A stretch of 64,000 bases of DNA, taken from positions 1-64,000 of the forward strand of contig JAEEPZ010000002.1 in NCBI GenBank assembly GCA_016285055.1, in the 5' to 3' direction. Positions 8,630 to 17,365 of the stretch are shown here, piece by piece. The stretch's first letter is position 1. The number at the start of each line of letters is the position of its first letter. Made by a program: the position numbers and the translations under genes. The notes beneath the pieces are model-generated. The model ran no database searches and was not told where the DNA came from. It saw only the letters and a list, made by a program, of their open reading frames with translations. This DNA comes from Prevotella sp. (lineage in GTDB: Bacteria; Bacteroidota; Bacteroidia; Bacteroidales; Bacteroidaceae).

Positions 8630-8738
8630 CGATTCTTGTCGTTTTACACATCATACCCAAGTCCTCGTAGCCACTCCATTACCTGCTTCATCCGAATGTC
8701 CCACGACCCCATTCGAAGAGCTGTCTCGCGGTTGTGGT
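8491..8738. repeat. Copy 2 of near-identical ~245-bp direct repeat
   Basis: Partner of 5055-5302. It covers the 5' end of the chimeric ORF at 8240 and the 3' end of the gene at 8644, keeping the same 14-nt intergenic spacing. Homologous recombination between the copies would delete or duplicate the roughly 3.4 kb between them, including the GT2 at 6162 and the GT at 7057. Confidence 0.9.
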
Positions 8739-9558
8739 CAATCATTTCTTGGTAATCTGTTACATGTCCAACAATATCTTTTATTTGACAGTCCAAATGG
8801 TTCATGTCAATATCTATCACAGGATTATAACCGGTTAAATCAATTAGTTCTTTTGGTGCCCTTCCAACTATCACCACCCTTGAAAGCATGCATTCCCAGT
8901 ATCGCTGCGTAAGTGTTTCTTGCCCGCCTGTCTGTTCTGGCGTCACATCACAACGTGGTACACAAATTGTAACCTTTGAATTCTGTAGTCGGTATTTGAA
9001 TTCTTTATCCGTTCCGCCTCTTAGAAATGATAATGGCGCAAAATGAGTGTTGTAAACATATTCAGGTTGTCGGCCAAATGTGTATAAATCAGTCTCTCTA
9101 TCTATAAGGCGTTTCCCTGCTGGATACAAATCAAGATTAATGCCTTCTGTCAATGCCAGTACGTTTAGGTACGGTATTCGTTCCTTTATTCTTCTCGCAG
9201 CTTGTTTGGATGTGAAAATACAGGCTTTTACACCGTGTCTCGCAATCCATTTGCAAAGCTTGTCATCGAAATGAGGCCAACAGTCCCAAACAAACGGTAT
9301 GATTTCGTGTGATGCGACGGAACTAAATGTGTCGTAATATAATGATTGCGCTTGTACAAAGCACAGGCGTGCGGTTTTATGATTAATCCATAGTGTTGGA
9401 ACAATATCGTAGCGATGTATGAACGCTCTTATGTATTTTAAAGGATAGGCACCCTCAATGCCCACGCCTCCACAGCTTGTCCATGAAAGATAGGGATATA
9501 ATTTAAAATTACATCCTGTTTTATATGTTTTAGGGCGGCAAGCTGTTACCTTTTTCAT
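8644..9558 (-). CDS. CgeB-like / GT1-type glycosyltransferase, paralogue B
   Basis: A 304-aa paralogue of the 5208-6149 product. Shared features: a KKV start, E-I-I-P-F/V-x-W-D-C-W-P in the middle, ALTEGIN near residues 153-160, the C-terminal ETLTQRYWECMLSR, GRAPKEL and GYNPV motifs, and a nearly identical final segment. The N-terminal and central parts are well diverged, which suggests old duplication followed by recent homogenisation of the 3' end. It probably adds a different sugar, or acts on a different acceptor, within the same polysaccharide. No catalytic residue can be assigned with certainty. Confidence 0.8.
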   Translation of the reverse strand: MKKVTACRPKTYKTGCNFKLYPYLSWTSCGGVGIEGAYPLKYIRAFIHRYDIVPTLWINHKTARLCFVQAQSLYYDTFSSVASHEIIPFVWDCWPHFDDKLCKWIARHGVKACIFTSKQAARRIKERIPYLNVLALTEGINLDLYPAGKRLIDRETDLYTFGRQPEYVYNTHFAPLSFLRGGTDKEFKYRLQNSKVTICVPRCDVTPEQTGGQETLTQRYWECMLSRVVIVGRAPKELIDLTGYNPVIDIDMNHLDCQIKDIVGHVTDYQEMIDHNRETALRMGSWDIRMKQVMEWLRGLGYDV

Positions 9559-9618
9559 GCTGACGAATCTTTCTTCTCCTTATTTGGCCAATGAATAATC
9601 TTAAGTGGCATCGTGTCT

Positions 9619-10476
9619 TTAGAGTGAGAAATCATTCCTTCTACCTTTCAAATAGTACTTCAACATTTTGGTCGCTTCTCTAAGTCTTCCACGTATGAGT
9701 TGAGCTATTAGGTTCTGGCAAACAAAAGTTGTACCCGTGTACCAGTGTTGACCATAAGTTTGGTGTAAATACCCCATGTTCCGATAATAGTATTTTGAGA
9801 GCTTTGCAGTTTTGTTCATCACTTGATATTTGTCGCAAAATGGGAATACCTTCATCATCTTTCCTTTTTCCTTGGGATGGTAGTGTATGGCTCCAACTAC
9901 GGTAATAGGGGTATAACCATTCACCCTCAGTCGTTCCATATATTCCATCTCATCGCCCCAGATGAACATCTCTTTCTTGATGAATCCCACCTTTTCTATC
10001 ACGCTACGATGAATAAGAGTCCCATTGAATGGATGCACAAATTCAAAGGCCAATTCTTTCTCCTTCAGTTCATCAGCTCTTTTCACGGGTGCATAAAAGG
10101 ACAACTCATCGGGCTTATCCTTATTAAGGACCAATGCATTAAGGACAGGGCGTTGATCTTCAGATGCATATTTCATTAATGTTTCCAGCTGCTTGGAATC
10201 AGCTATACCGTCGTCATCCATCAGCCAAACCCATTCGTAACCATTGTCGTATGCGTACTTTTCGCCAACATGGAATCCTCCGGCACCGCCCAAGTTCTCT
10301 TGATGTATGACTATCAGTCCTTGTTCATTGTCAATATACTCTTTTGTGCCATCAGTACTTCCATTATTAACCACCAAGATGTCAAAGCCACGAAATGTCT
10401 GCTTCCGAAGTGATGAGATACAATGTCGTAAATCATTCCTACGGTTATATGTTACGATTACTGCAAGAATTTTCAT
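9619..10476 (-). CDS. GT2 glycosyltransferase, rhamnosyl/galactofuranosyl-transferase-like
   Basis: A 285-aa GT-A protein: VIVTYNRRNDL (7-17), VVNNGSTDGTKEY (36-48), GGAGGFHVG (63-71), WVWLMDDDGI with DDD at 87-89. The HYHPKEKG segment later in the protein corresponds to the conserved histidine of this GT2 branch. It belongs to the same subfamily as the gene at 4285 and shares the NNGSTDGTKE block, but the rest is diverged. The gap to the 8644 gene is 60 nt and to the next upstream gene 24 nt. Length is complete. Confidence 0.92.
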   Translation of the reverse strand: MKILAVIVTYNRRNDLRHCISSLRKQTFRGFDILVVNNGSTDGTKEYIDNEQGLIVIHQENLGGAGGFHVGEKYAYDNGYEWVWLMDDDGIADSKQLETLMKYASEDQRPVLNALVLNKDKPDELSFYAPVKRADELKEKELAFEFVHPFNGTLIHRSVIEKVGFIKKEMFIWGDEMEYMERLRVNGYTPITVVGAIHYHPKEKGKMMKVFPFCDKYQVMNKTAKLSKYYYRNMGYLHQTYGQHWYTGTTFVCQNLIAQLIRGRLREATKMLKYYLKGRRNDFSL

Positions 10477-10500
10477 TTGCTTTATCCTTTTGCATATGCC

Positions 10501-11445
10501 CTATATGATGAGTCTTTTCATCATTTTTATTATCTTGTCTAATAGATGGTCATATTTCACGATCAGCCAGGTTAATGAGGAGTAACCCCATTCTTTTTCA
10601 CTTAAAAGTTCTGTGTTCTTATTATCAAAAGGATACCTATATTTACGAAAATCATAGTGTATTGCTTTTTTTCTCATCAACTCTCTTTTTGAGATGTATC
10701 CTTGGCCATATAAATAGTTTGTTATTAAGAACAACTCATGATCACTGATGCCATTTGCAATGCACTTCTCCGTGGTGTTAGTATCATGCATCCTATAATA
10801 ATTCAGCATCAAAGGTATGTAAGAAACATCTCCGTGCTCCATGATGTATATCCAGAAAAGCCAGTCACCACACGCTTTATAATCAGTGTAGTCCTGTTTG
10901 ATCTCACTCAAGACATCTTTGCGGAATATTGCAGAACTTGCATTACAGACAAAATTGACATATTTCATTTCCTTGGAAATAAATGACCGCCCATCCATAT
11001 TTATGGCTGCATCCTTTTCTTTTTGCGAGAAATGGACCCCCGTTTTGTATCCTTCTGAGTCAATCGTTACAGAGCGGCATAAGGCCAAAATACATTGGCT
11101 ATTGTCAGTCATTATTTTTGTCAGCACTTCCAAGAAATGACAGTCACAACTGTCATCGCTTTCAGCTATCCAAATGTAGTCACCTTTGGCCAAATCGAAG
11201 CCTTTGTGCCATTGCTTAAAAGTGGAGCCGCTATTCACCTCATTATATACTATATGGCTTACATGAGGATTCTTCCTGTATTTTTCAATAACGGCCTTGC
11301 TCGCCCCATTGTCAGGTGAGCAATCGTCGAGTATGATGATCTCAAAATGTGGATAAGTCTGATTGAGTACGCTCGTCAAACGCTCATCCAGATACCTTGC
11401 ATGGCAATAATTCGGTATGATGACCGAAACGAAAGGCTTGTTCAT
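10501..11445 (-). CDS. GT2 glycosyltransferase
   Basis: From the Met at 11445 the protein begins MNKPFVSVIIPNYCHARYL, the normal GT2 start, followed by ILDDCSPD and YIWIAESDDS, whose acidic SDD fits the metal site. The frame extends upstream to 11499, but those extra 18 residues would overlap the preceding gene and lack similarity to the fold, so I use 11445. The C-terminal half holds MRKKAIHYDFRKYR and a weakly hydrophobic end. Part of the minus-strand polysaccharide operon. Sugar specificity is unknown. Confidence 0.9.
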   Translation of the reverse strand: MNKPFVSVIIPNYCHARYLDERLTSVLNQTYPHFEIIILDDCSPDNGASKAVIEKYRKNPHVSHIVYNEVNSGSTFKQWHKGFDLAKGDYIWIAESDDSCDCHFLEVLTKIMTDNSQCILALCRSVTIDSEGYKTGVHFSQKEKDAAINMDGRSFISKEMKYVNFVCNASSAIFRKDVLSEIKQDYTDYKACGDWLFWIYIMEHGDVSYIPLMLNYYRMHDTNTTEKCIANGISDHELFLITNYLYGQGYISKRELMRKKAIHYDFRKYRYPFDNKNTELLSEKEWGYSSLTWLIVKYDHLLDKIIKMMKRLII

Positions 11446-11470
11446 CGTTTTACAATCCATATCAAGTCGC

Positions 11471-12376
11471 TTATACATATCTGGTTTTAAGAGAGTCAAG
11501 ATACTGTCGTTTTTCTTTTGTCATGCTGTTGTATTTAAAGAAACAATCTAAACGAACGTGGCTTCTAAAAGCATTATAATCACGGTCTCCTGTTCCCCTC
11601 TGCAACTTAATCTCGACCCATTCTTGTAATGATTTGGTAACAAAGTGTTTCAGGTATGCGTTCTTATAATTGATGGGCTGGAAAGGTGACAGGTCGCACA
11701 TTTTGCCATCTGCATTACAACAAAAGAAATGTTTCTGATAATCTGGAATGTGAGGATTAGAGAAAACGACATTCTTTCTGCCACCAAATACGATTGATTT
11801 AATGTGACGATTCTCGCTAAAATCATAATATACTTTTGTGTCAATTGGGCACGGTTCTGTAAACCGCTCATTCAATGGTTTGGAATAGTCTGCATAAACC
11901 TGATTACTATCACCAAAGCATAACCAATTGATAAGAACACAGTCATATTTACATTTGTTCTTTAGAAAACGATAGATACTGTTATGATTGGGCAAAACTA
12001 AAAACTCGTCAACATCAAAAAATGCGATAGCCCCAAAATACTTTCCATACTTTTTGTATAATTCAGCATAGCATCTCATCTGGTACCCAACCTTATTTCG
12101 ATAATCCTCATATATTACAACCCCGTCATCGATATAGTCTTTTAGAATATTGCTGAGGTCTTCAGAATCTTCGTCATGATTGTTATCGGCAATAATACAT
12201 TTACTGAATCCTAATGATTTGTAATGCTCGACAAACTCTCTTATATAATGTCCCTCCATTCTTGCTATACATGCCACAGCAATCTCTTTGTTGACAATTC
12301 TTCTTTTATTTATGATGCCACGTACAAACAACAAAAAGTTAACGAGCGTCTTTTTTATAATTCGTTTAATCATCAT
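11471..12376 (-). CDS. GT92-like / Glyco_tranf_2_4 glycosyltransferase
   Basis: A 301-aa protein with IAVACIARMEGHYIREFVEHY at its start, CIIADNNHDED, and FFDVDEFLVLP, the DVDE acidic motif typical of the GT92/Glyco_tranf_2_4 family. Members occur in bacterial capsule loci and in eukaryotic galactosyltransferases; here the donor is not known. An N-terminal basic and hydrophobic stretch (MIKRIIKKTLVNFLLFVRGI) may tether it to the membrane. Immediately upstream lies a 236-bp gap with a dispersed repeat, so this gene may begin a sub-operon. Confidence 0.87.
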   Translation of the reverse strand: MMIKRIIKKTLVNFLLFVRGIINKRRIVNKEIAVACIARMEGHYIREFVEHYKSLGFSKCIIADNNHDEDSEDLSNILKDYIDDGVVIYEDYRNKVGYQMRCYAELYKKYGKYFGAIAFFDVDEFLVLPNHNSIYRFLKNKCKYDCVLINWLCFGDSNQVYADYSKPLNERFTEPCPIDTKVYYDFSENRHIKSIVFGGRKNVVFSNPHIPDYQKHFFCCNADGKMCDLSPFQPINYKNAYLKHFVTKSLQEWVEIKLQRGTGDRDYNAFRSHVRLDCFFKYNSMTKEKRQYLDSLKTRYV

Positions 12377-12384
12377 TTTGAATT

Positions 12385-12515
12385 GGATAATTCATGCCTT
12401 TTTCTTCAGTCCCTGTATTCACGGCATCACCGCGTCGTTCACGCGGGACACAGGCAAATTTTGTACAGAGGCTTTGTACACTGTGTACATAGGCTTTGTA
12501 CAGAGTGTACATAGG
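12385..12515. repeat. Dispersed intergenic element, copy A (TGTACATAGGCTTTGTACA repeats)
   Basis: This stretch resembles 54121-54235 on the same strand. Both begin GGAT(A/G)ATTCATGC, continue TTTCTT..TCCCTGTATT, ACGGC(A/C)TCAC(C/T)GCG, and end in GTGTACATAGGCTTTGTAC repeats. The tail here holds two or three tandem copies of an imperfect palindrome, TGTAC-ATAGGCTTT-GTACA. No coding potential was recognised in this 236-bp gap. Confidence 0.7.
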
Positions 12516-12612
12516 CTCTATACTTTTTTAATAGGCCTTTGCTTTTCTTGCTTGTTACCATTCCGTGAATAATACAGGTTCATATTCCTATTTGTGAACG
12601 ACAGCTATTATA

Positions 12613-13653
12613 CTATTTGTCTCGCTTATGTAATATGTTCCCCAATAACATTCCTGTTCTCAAAAGCCAGAGCTTTCGAGGATAACCTTTTTCCCTCCAT
12701 CTCTTTACGAAATGATACCTAAAAGGTTCAAATCGATATAGCTTTTCTAATTCTTCATAGACGCTGAGGGCATGTGTATGCAACAGCCTATCCAACTCTA
12801 CCATTTCATCGTAGCAAGTATCCATTTGGAATTCCAAGAAGAACAATCCATAATCTTTATTACATCGGACAAAAACTCTTCTTTTCAGATATTCAAATAC
12901 GTCATTATCTGTTTTTTCCTGATGCGAGAGTTCTGTTGCCATAATCACAGTTCCCTTTATTTCCTGCCTGAAGTTCTTCTTAAAAACAGTGGGATCCATC
13001 GTTTGGCCATCCCTTCCAACTAAATATTTATACACGACCTTGGGCAAATAATAGATAGACTTACATGTTGACATCGGCAAGAAAAGCCATTCCTGGTCAG
13101 TGTATGACATACCTTCTGACTGATGATAATGAATAGCTCTCAGATTTTCAGTCCTATATGCCACACAGTGCATCCATAAGAAATCGCAAATGCCATGCTC
13201 TATCATATATGAAAGAGAAAACTCATGCTTCGTAGGCAAGGAATAACGCACTTCCTCAATGAGATTGCCATGATCGTTGACTTCTTGCATATCCGATATG
13301 ACACAGTCAACATCTAAGAGTGTTAAGGCTTTTAGGAACTCTTCAAAGTTTTTTGTATCAAACCAATCGTCTGCGTCCAGCACCTTGATATATTTACCCG
13401 TAGCCTCTTTCAGCCCGCGATTTACACAAGAGCCATAATTGCCGTTCTCCTTATCTATTACACGAAAAGTTTCAGGGTGTTTTGTTTGAAACAGGTGTGC
13501 AATCTCAGATGAACGGTCTTTGCTCCCGTCGTTTATGACAATAACCTCCAACATACTCATCAGCTCCTGGCTAAGTGTCAGAGAGGACAAGCACCTGTTC
13601 AAATACCGTTCCATATTATAGGTCGGTATGACTATTGTTAAAACTTTGTTCAA
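12613..13653 (-). CDS. GT2 glycosyltransferase
   Basis: A 346-aa GT-A enzyme: LTIVIPTYNMERYLNRCLSS (residues 5-24), VINDGSKDRS (39-48), GNYGSCVNRGL (71-81), YIKVLDADDWFD with DADD at 93-96. These are all canonical for GT2 polysaccharide enzymes. The rest is a helical acceptor region with RWREKGYPRKLWLLR near the C-terminus, basic and possibly membrane-associated. The 19-nt gap to the GT8-like gene upstream indicates co-transcription. Family certain, donor not. Confidence 0.93.
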   Translation of the reverse strand: MNKVLTIVIPTYNMERYLNRCLSSLTLSQELMSMLEVIVINDGSKDRSSEIAHLFQTKHPETFRVIDKENGNYGSCVNRGLKEATGKYIKVLDADDWFDTKNFEEFLKALTLLDVDCVISDMQEVNDHGNLIEEVRYSLPTKHEFSLSYMIEHGICDFLWMHCVAYRTENLRAIHYHQSEGMSYTDQEWLFLPMSTCKSIYYLPKVVYKYLVGRDGQTMDPTVFKKNFRQEIKGTVIMATELSHQEKTDNDVFEYLKRRVFVRCNKDYGLFFLEFQMDTCYDEMVELDRLLHTHALSVYEELEKLYRFEPFRYHFVKRWREKGYPRKLWLLRTGMLLGNILHKRDK

Positions 13654-13672
13654 GTAGATATGGTAATAATTG

Positions 13673-14668
13673 TTATTTCCTTAATAATCTATTTTTGTAC
13701 ATTCCTATTGAGCGTAGCAGCAACAGCAATCTGTCCTGAATGGATTCCTTTTTTTTACTATAATGGGAACGGAGGTAATTATAGCTTTCTGCCTGAAAAA
13801 AGTAAATGTCATCTCCTGCAAAGCAATGTGTGACTTCAGCCAATCCTTTAAATGGATCTTTAATGACCTCTTCTATCTCTTTGCTTGTTTCACCAGTATG
13901 CTTTAACCCCAATAACACTTCTTTGTCATTAAGCAGAAATAATTGTTTGTTTTGAAAAATGGAGGGGTTGGTACATAAATAATGTACGATAAATGCATCT
14001 TTTAAATACTTTATCCCGTGTTTTAATTGGCAATTCCATTCGTTAGGCAGATGCTTTACAATATGGCCCATCTCATAATTGGTTTTCGCGAAAGATGGTT
14101 GGTCCATATAAACGTTTTTTCTATAGCCACTAATAAGGTTTTCATTCCAATGTTTATAAAAACTGTGAGTCTCTGGACAGTCTTTTACATAGATGACACC
14201 GCTGTTGAAATAATCTATTTCGTCGCCAATGGGCCATTCAAGCAAATGACCATGTCTTATACACATATCTCGATAAGGGTTGTCTATGAAAGCGGAATGA
14301 GTATCTCTACAAGCCGCGATTGATGCATCAAAATCATCTATGCTGTCAAGTGGTTGCTCAATGACTGTGTCACAATCAATGTAGAGAAAGTCTCCTTTTA
14401 CCCTGTTGCGCAAGGTTGTCTTTAATTGGCGCGATCTCTGATGTGCATTCAGTTTTTCATTGTCGAGTTTTTCAATAATCAATTCGTCAACATACTTAAT
14501 CATTGTCTTGCGGCTGTCAATGAGGGAGTCAGCCGTTAGCTGGTCTGTTAACAAAACTATATGCGCTTCAGGCATGTGATAGCGCAGTGAATGCATAGAT
14601 ATGTATGCCTGTTCCAAATAGATGTCTTGTCGTGAACTAACTAAAACGTATGCAATCTTGGTCTTCAT
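13673..14668 (-). CDS. GT8-like / nucleotide-diphospho-sugar transferase
   Basis: A 331-aa protein with the GT-A pattern of GT8-like enzymes: FLYIDCDTVI (DCD at 98-100, metal/UDP-sugar site), then YFNSGVIYVKD and YMDQPSFAKTN, which match the conserved N-S-G and D-Q-x-x sites. HYLCTNPSIF further on could supply the C-terminal ligand. GT8 is inferred from the DxD-NSG-DQ order; a generic 'glycosyltransferase' label is the safe alternative. The start codon overlaps the stop of the TupA-like gene upstream by 4 nt, so the two products are probably made together. Confidence 0.82.
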   Translation of the reverse strand: MKTKIAYVLVSSRQDIYLEQAYISMHSLRYHMPEAHIVLLTDQLTADSLIDSRKTMIKYVDELIIEKLDNEKLNAHQRSRQLKTTLRNRVKGDFLYIDCDTVIEQPLDSIDDFDASIAACRDTHSAFIDNPYRDMCIRHGHLLEWPIGDEIDYFNSGVIYVKDCPETHSFYKHWNENLISGYRKNVYMDQPSFAKTNYEMGHIVKHLPNEWNCQLKHGIKYLKDAFIVHYLCTNPSIFQNKQLFLLNDKEVLLGLKHTGETSKEIEEVIKDPFKGLAEVTHCFAGDDIYFFQAESYNYLRSHYSKKKESIQDRLLLLLRSIGMYKNRLLRK

Positions 14669-15561
14669 TTCAATGCTAGTTTAACTTGTCTTCCCATTTC
14701 TTCCAGATAGGCCTTCGAAAAGTAATTCATTCGTCCACAATTACTGGTAAAAGTCATTTCACCAAAAAAAATGCGGCCGTGAATGTTGTACAAATCGACA
14801 CGCACTTCAGGAAAGCCCTCAGAGAGGTTGGATGCAATCTCTAACATTTGATTAAAGGAACTTGGCTTCTGAACTTTGTTTCCACCATCCCGATAATAGT
14901 TTGAAAATGCACAATGTTCTGGATGAACATTCCATTCTAAATCGTATGAACTAATACTAATAGAATCTTTTGTGCGATTATATATGGTAAAAAATGAGTA
15001 TGGCTTTCCATTAAAACACCATATTTTGTAATCGACTAATGAAGAAGAAAAGTAATCTTCTGGCATTTCAAGATATTCTTCTGCTATAATGCACGGAGTT
15101 ATTTCATTATAGTGAGGCTCGCAATGTATATAACCATATTTTGTTCTTAAGCTCTTGTTCAATTCTCTGATAATATCGTTTTGGTTATAAGGTCTGCTCT
15201 TGTCTACTATATGGCACGATCCAGAATCATGGTTGCACTTTAAAACAAACTTGCTGGGCAGAGAGTCAAAATCAATTTTTCTTGCATCATCCCATACGCC
15301 ATATAGTTTTGTGAGGATATTGTTATATCCCTTTTGGGCAACATAATCTCTCACTTTATACTTGTCAGTCAAATCCGGCCATCTTGAGGTGTCGCCAAAA
15401 CAAATAAGCCATTGAATCTTTTCATTTAAGTCATTGGGACTCTCCCAGTTTATTTTATGCCCATAAGTGTGAAGCCATATTTTATTTATTACTTTTTGGG
15501 GACAATGATCTATTTGATAATTATCTCGCAATTTTATTATTTTCTTCTTTACGCCAAACAT
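14665..15561 (-). CDS. TupA-like ATP-grasp protein, copy 1
   Basis: A 298-aa protein of the ATPgrasp_TupA type: INWESPNDLNEKIQWL near the start, the D-T-S-R-W-x-D-L-T-D-K-Y block, KFVLKCNHDSGSC (ATP-binding Lys and loop), DYKIWCFNGKP, and VRVDLY then FGEMTFTSNCG (acidic metal site and C-terminal loop). TupA was named for teichuronopeptide synthesis, and ATP-grasp enzymes ligate carboxylates to amines. It is common in capsule loci, where it may attach an amino acid to the polysaccharide; that role is inferred here. A second copy lies at 19725. Confidence 0.87.
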   Translation of the reverse strand: MFGVKKKIIKLRDNYQIDHCPQKVINKIWLHTYGHKINWESPNDLNEKIQWLICFGDTSRWPDLTDKYKVRDYVAQKGYNNILTKLYGVWDDARKIDFDSLPSKFVLKCNHDSGSCHIVDKSRPYNQNDIIRELNKSLRTKYGYIHCEPHYNEITPCIIAEEYLEMPEDYFSSSLVDYKIWCFNGKPYSFFTIYNRTKDSISISSYDLEWNVHPEHCAFSNYYRDGGNKVQKPSSFNQMLEIASNLSEGFPEVRVDLYNIHGRIFFGEMTFTSNCGRMNYFSKAYLEEMGRQVKLALK

Positions 15562-15599
15562 TATTGTGTGCTTGTTTAAAATGTGGAGTAGACGTCTTT

Positions 15600-16580
15600 T
15601 TATTTGCCAATTTTAATTATTTTATTTAATAACATGTGTTTCCCCTTTTTGTGTCTATTTATAGATAATGTATAAACATAGCAAAGTAGTGACAACGAAA
15701 GAAATGGGTACCCCTTTTTTGTTAATATGGCTCCAAATCTTTTTGCTAATTTGCGATAAGCTTGTGTGTCGTTTTTAATGTTGTCAAGATGGTTTATCAT
15801 TTGGTTTAAATAGACAGCAACCTGTCTGTCATAAAATGGCTCATCAAAACATTTTGCTATTTCTTCTAATATTATTCCCCAATAGTGGGCACTCTCGGAG
15901 CAGGAAATTGATGACATAATCGAGTTTGGAACAATATAGTGATTGTATGTGTATTCCTTTACGACATATAGTTTACTCATCTTTTTTGTTACATGAAACA
16001 TCCAGAGCTCATCTTCGTGTATAATGCCTTCTTTGAAACTAAGCGAATTAGTCTTCAAAAAGTTGCTCTTAATCAATTTGTTCCAAGCTGTAACAGGTAA
16101 TCTTTCATCCCAGCAATAAAAATGTTCCCTAATCCAGTTGTTGTCATCAATGTATTCAATATCTTTTAGAATCAGATAGTCACTTGACGAGTTGTGGGGG
16201 ATAATCTTTCTATGCCCTTGAACTATTTCCACATTAGGAAACACCTCAGTGACTTTAACCATTATTTCAATACATTCATGAATAATCTCATCGTCACTGT
16301 CTAAATAGAAGATGTATTCTCCTGTTGCTGCATCAGTTCCTGTGTTACGCGCAGCAGATAACCCTCGGTTGCATTCATGCTTAAAAAACTTGAATTCTAG
16401 GTCACAACAGTTTGATCTGCGTATGCAGTCTCTGGCAATCTCCATACTTCGGTCAGGCGAACAGTCGTCAATAAGGATAACTTCCAAATGGCGATATGTC
16501 TGTTGCAGCACCGAGTTGATGCAGCGCTCAATATACGGTTCTACTTTGTAAATGGGAATGACAATAGAAACCTTTGTCAT
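15600..16580 (-). CDS. GT2 glycosyltransferase
   Basis: A 326-aa GT-A enzyme: VSIVIPIYKVEPYIERCINS (4-23), LIDDCSPDRS (36-45), NRGLSAARNTG (71-81), YIFYLDSDDE with DSDD at 94-97. It closely resembles the GT2 at 21810 in motif choice (CGD/CSPD, GLS.ARNTG, FLDSDD and KEGIIHEDELW), so both probably belong to the same subfamily. It is the last intact gene before the rearranged stretch 16581-17365. The CDS is complete. Confidence 0.93.
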   Translation of the reverse strand: MTKVSIVIPIYKVEPYIERCINSVLQQTYRHLEVILIDDCSPDRSMEIARDCIRRSNCCDLEFKFFKHECNRGLSAARNTGTDAATGEYIFYLDSDDEIIHECIEIMVKVTEVFPNVEIVQGHRKIIPHNSSSDYLILKDIEYIDDNNWIREHFYCWDERLPVTAWNKLIKSNFLKTNSLSFKEGIIHEDELWMFHVTKKMSKLYVVKEYTYNHYIVPNSIMSSISCSESAHYWGIILEEIAKCFDEPFYDRQVAVYLNQMINHLDNIKNDTQAYRKLAKRFGAILTKKGYPFLSLSLLCYVYTLSINRHKKGKHMLLNKIIKIGK

Positions 16581-16866
16581 AAGGCAGTAGTTTTTATGCC
16601 TTAGAAGGAGAGCATGGTAGTCGTCACTAAAACAAAAGCCTAGAGCATTCGTGTTGTCCCGCGACCCGTGTTTTTTGCCATGAGCGAATCTAGTGAAAAA
16701 CTATGCTCGAGAGATTTTTCCCAGGCCCAGGCCTTGGGATTTTTCCATTTCATTTGATGACGGTGAAATCTTGGGGCACTGTATGTTCTGGCACAGCACA
16801 TAGCTCTCGAGAATGTCGTTGAAATCTATGGTTTCCATATCTATAACAGTTAACATTAACCGATAA
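16581..16866. other. Non-coding stretch next to gene remnants
   Basis: Between the GT2 gene ending the intact block and the GT4 remnant. The longest minus-strand frame here encodes about 45 residues (METIDFNDILESYVLCQNIQ) that I do not recognise; it might be the start of an unknown or transposase-linked gene. No promoter or terminator was identified. Confidence 0.4.
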
Positions 16867-17090
16867 TCATTCTTCTGGCGCTCTTGTCTCGATATTGGTA
16901 GGAACGAGAAATCCCGTCTTCCCTTCCTCAATGAGTGAGGCGGTACCTCCCACATTCGTTGCCACCATAGGTACACCCAGTATTTGAGCCTCACATACAG
17001 AGTTGGGACTGTTCTCTATATAGGATGGTTGGAAATAGGCTGTAGCGTTGGAGATGGCATTGCATAATTCATTACTCGGAAGTATGTTTC
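16867..17090 (-). pseudogene. C-terminal remnant of a GT4 glycosyltransferase
   Basis: On the minus strand an open frame reads PSNELCNAISNATAYFQPS, YIENSPNSVCEAQILGVP, MVATNVGGTASLIEEGKTGF and LVPTN before a stop at 16867. This is the donor-binding region of a GT4 enzyme, with ENSPNSVCEA as the EX7E site. The N-terminal two thirds are missing: upstream, the sequence switches within a few bases to an AAA-ATPase remnant. No start codon is present. The nearby 97-aa frame (16701-16994) is another reading frame of the same DNA and is not this protein. Confidence 0.8.
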
Positions 17091-17291
17091 CAGCGTGGAG
17101 TTAAGTAGTGACTTGCCGAAACGGAGGGGCGACTCAAAAATGAAAGTTGGTGTAATGTGCCAGCTGCCACACCAAGTCCGTCTTGTCTACAAAAAATAGC
17201 CGTCTCGGATGATCTCCGAAAATTTCTGTATGCCAATCGGATATTTTCTGCCTGTCATCAAGTTTGTTGCCTTCTTCTTGTAAGCCATCAT
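17066..17291 (-). pseudogene. N-terminal remnant of an AAA-ATPase_like (PF09820/DUF1703-type) protein
   Basis: From the ATG at 17291 the minus strand reads MMAYKKKATNLMTGRKYPIG then IQKFSEIIRDGYFFVDKTDL and VWQLAHYTNFHF, followed by shifted frames giving LSRP and RFGKSLLNSTLETYF (Walker A, GKS). This is the standard opening of the AAA-ATPase_like/PD-(D/E)XK proteins common in Bacteroidales: YPIGIQ-F..IR.DGY.YVDKT then a FLSRPRRFGKSLLLSTL-like block. At least two small indels break the frame, and the rest is replaced by the GT4 remnant. These proteins are often repeated in Prevotella genomes and could have mediated the recombination. Confidence 0.78.
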
Positions 17292-17365
17292 TTATTGCTA
17301 GTTGGTTGCCCACCTAGCAAACATGCGATTTTTAAAATTCATTTAAGATACTTGAGGTCGATCCC

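Noticed and set aside
16701..16994. 97-aa minus-strand ORF near the GT4 remnant
   Set aside because: Overlaps the GT4 remnant in another frame, and its composition (MRLKYWVYLWWQRMWEVPPH) looks like a frame shadow. Its last 45 codons remain unexplained.
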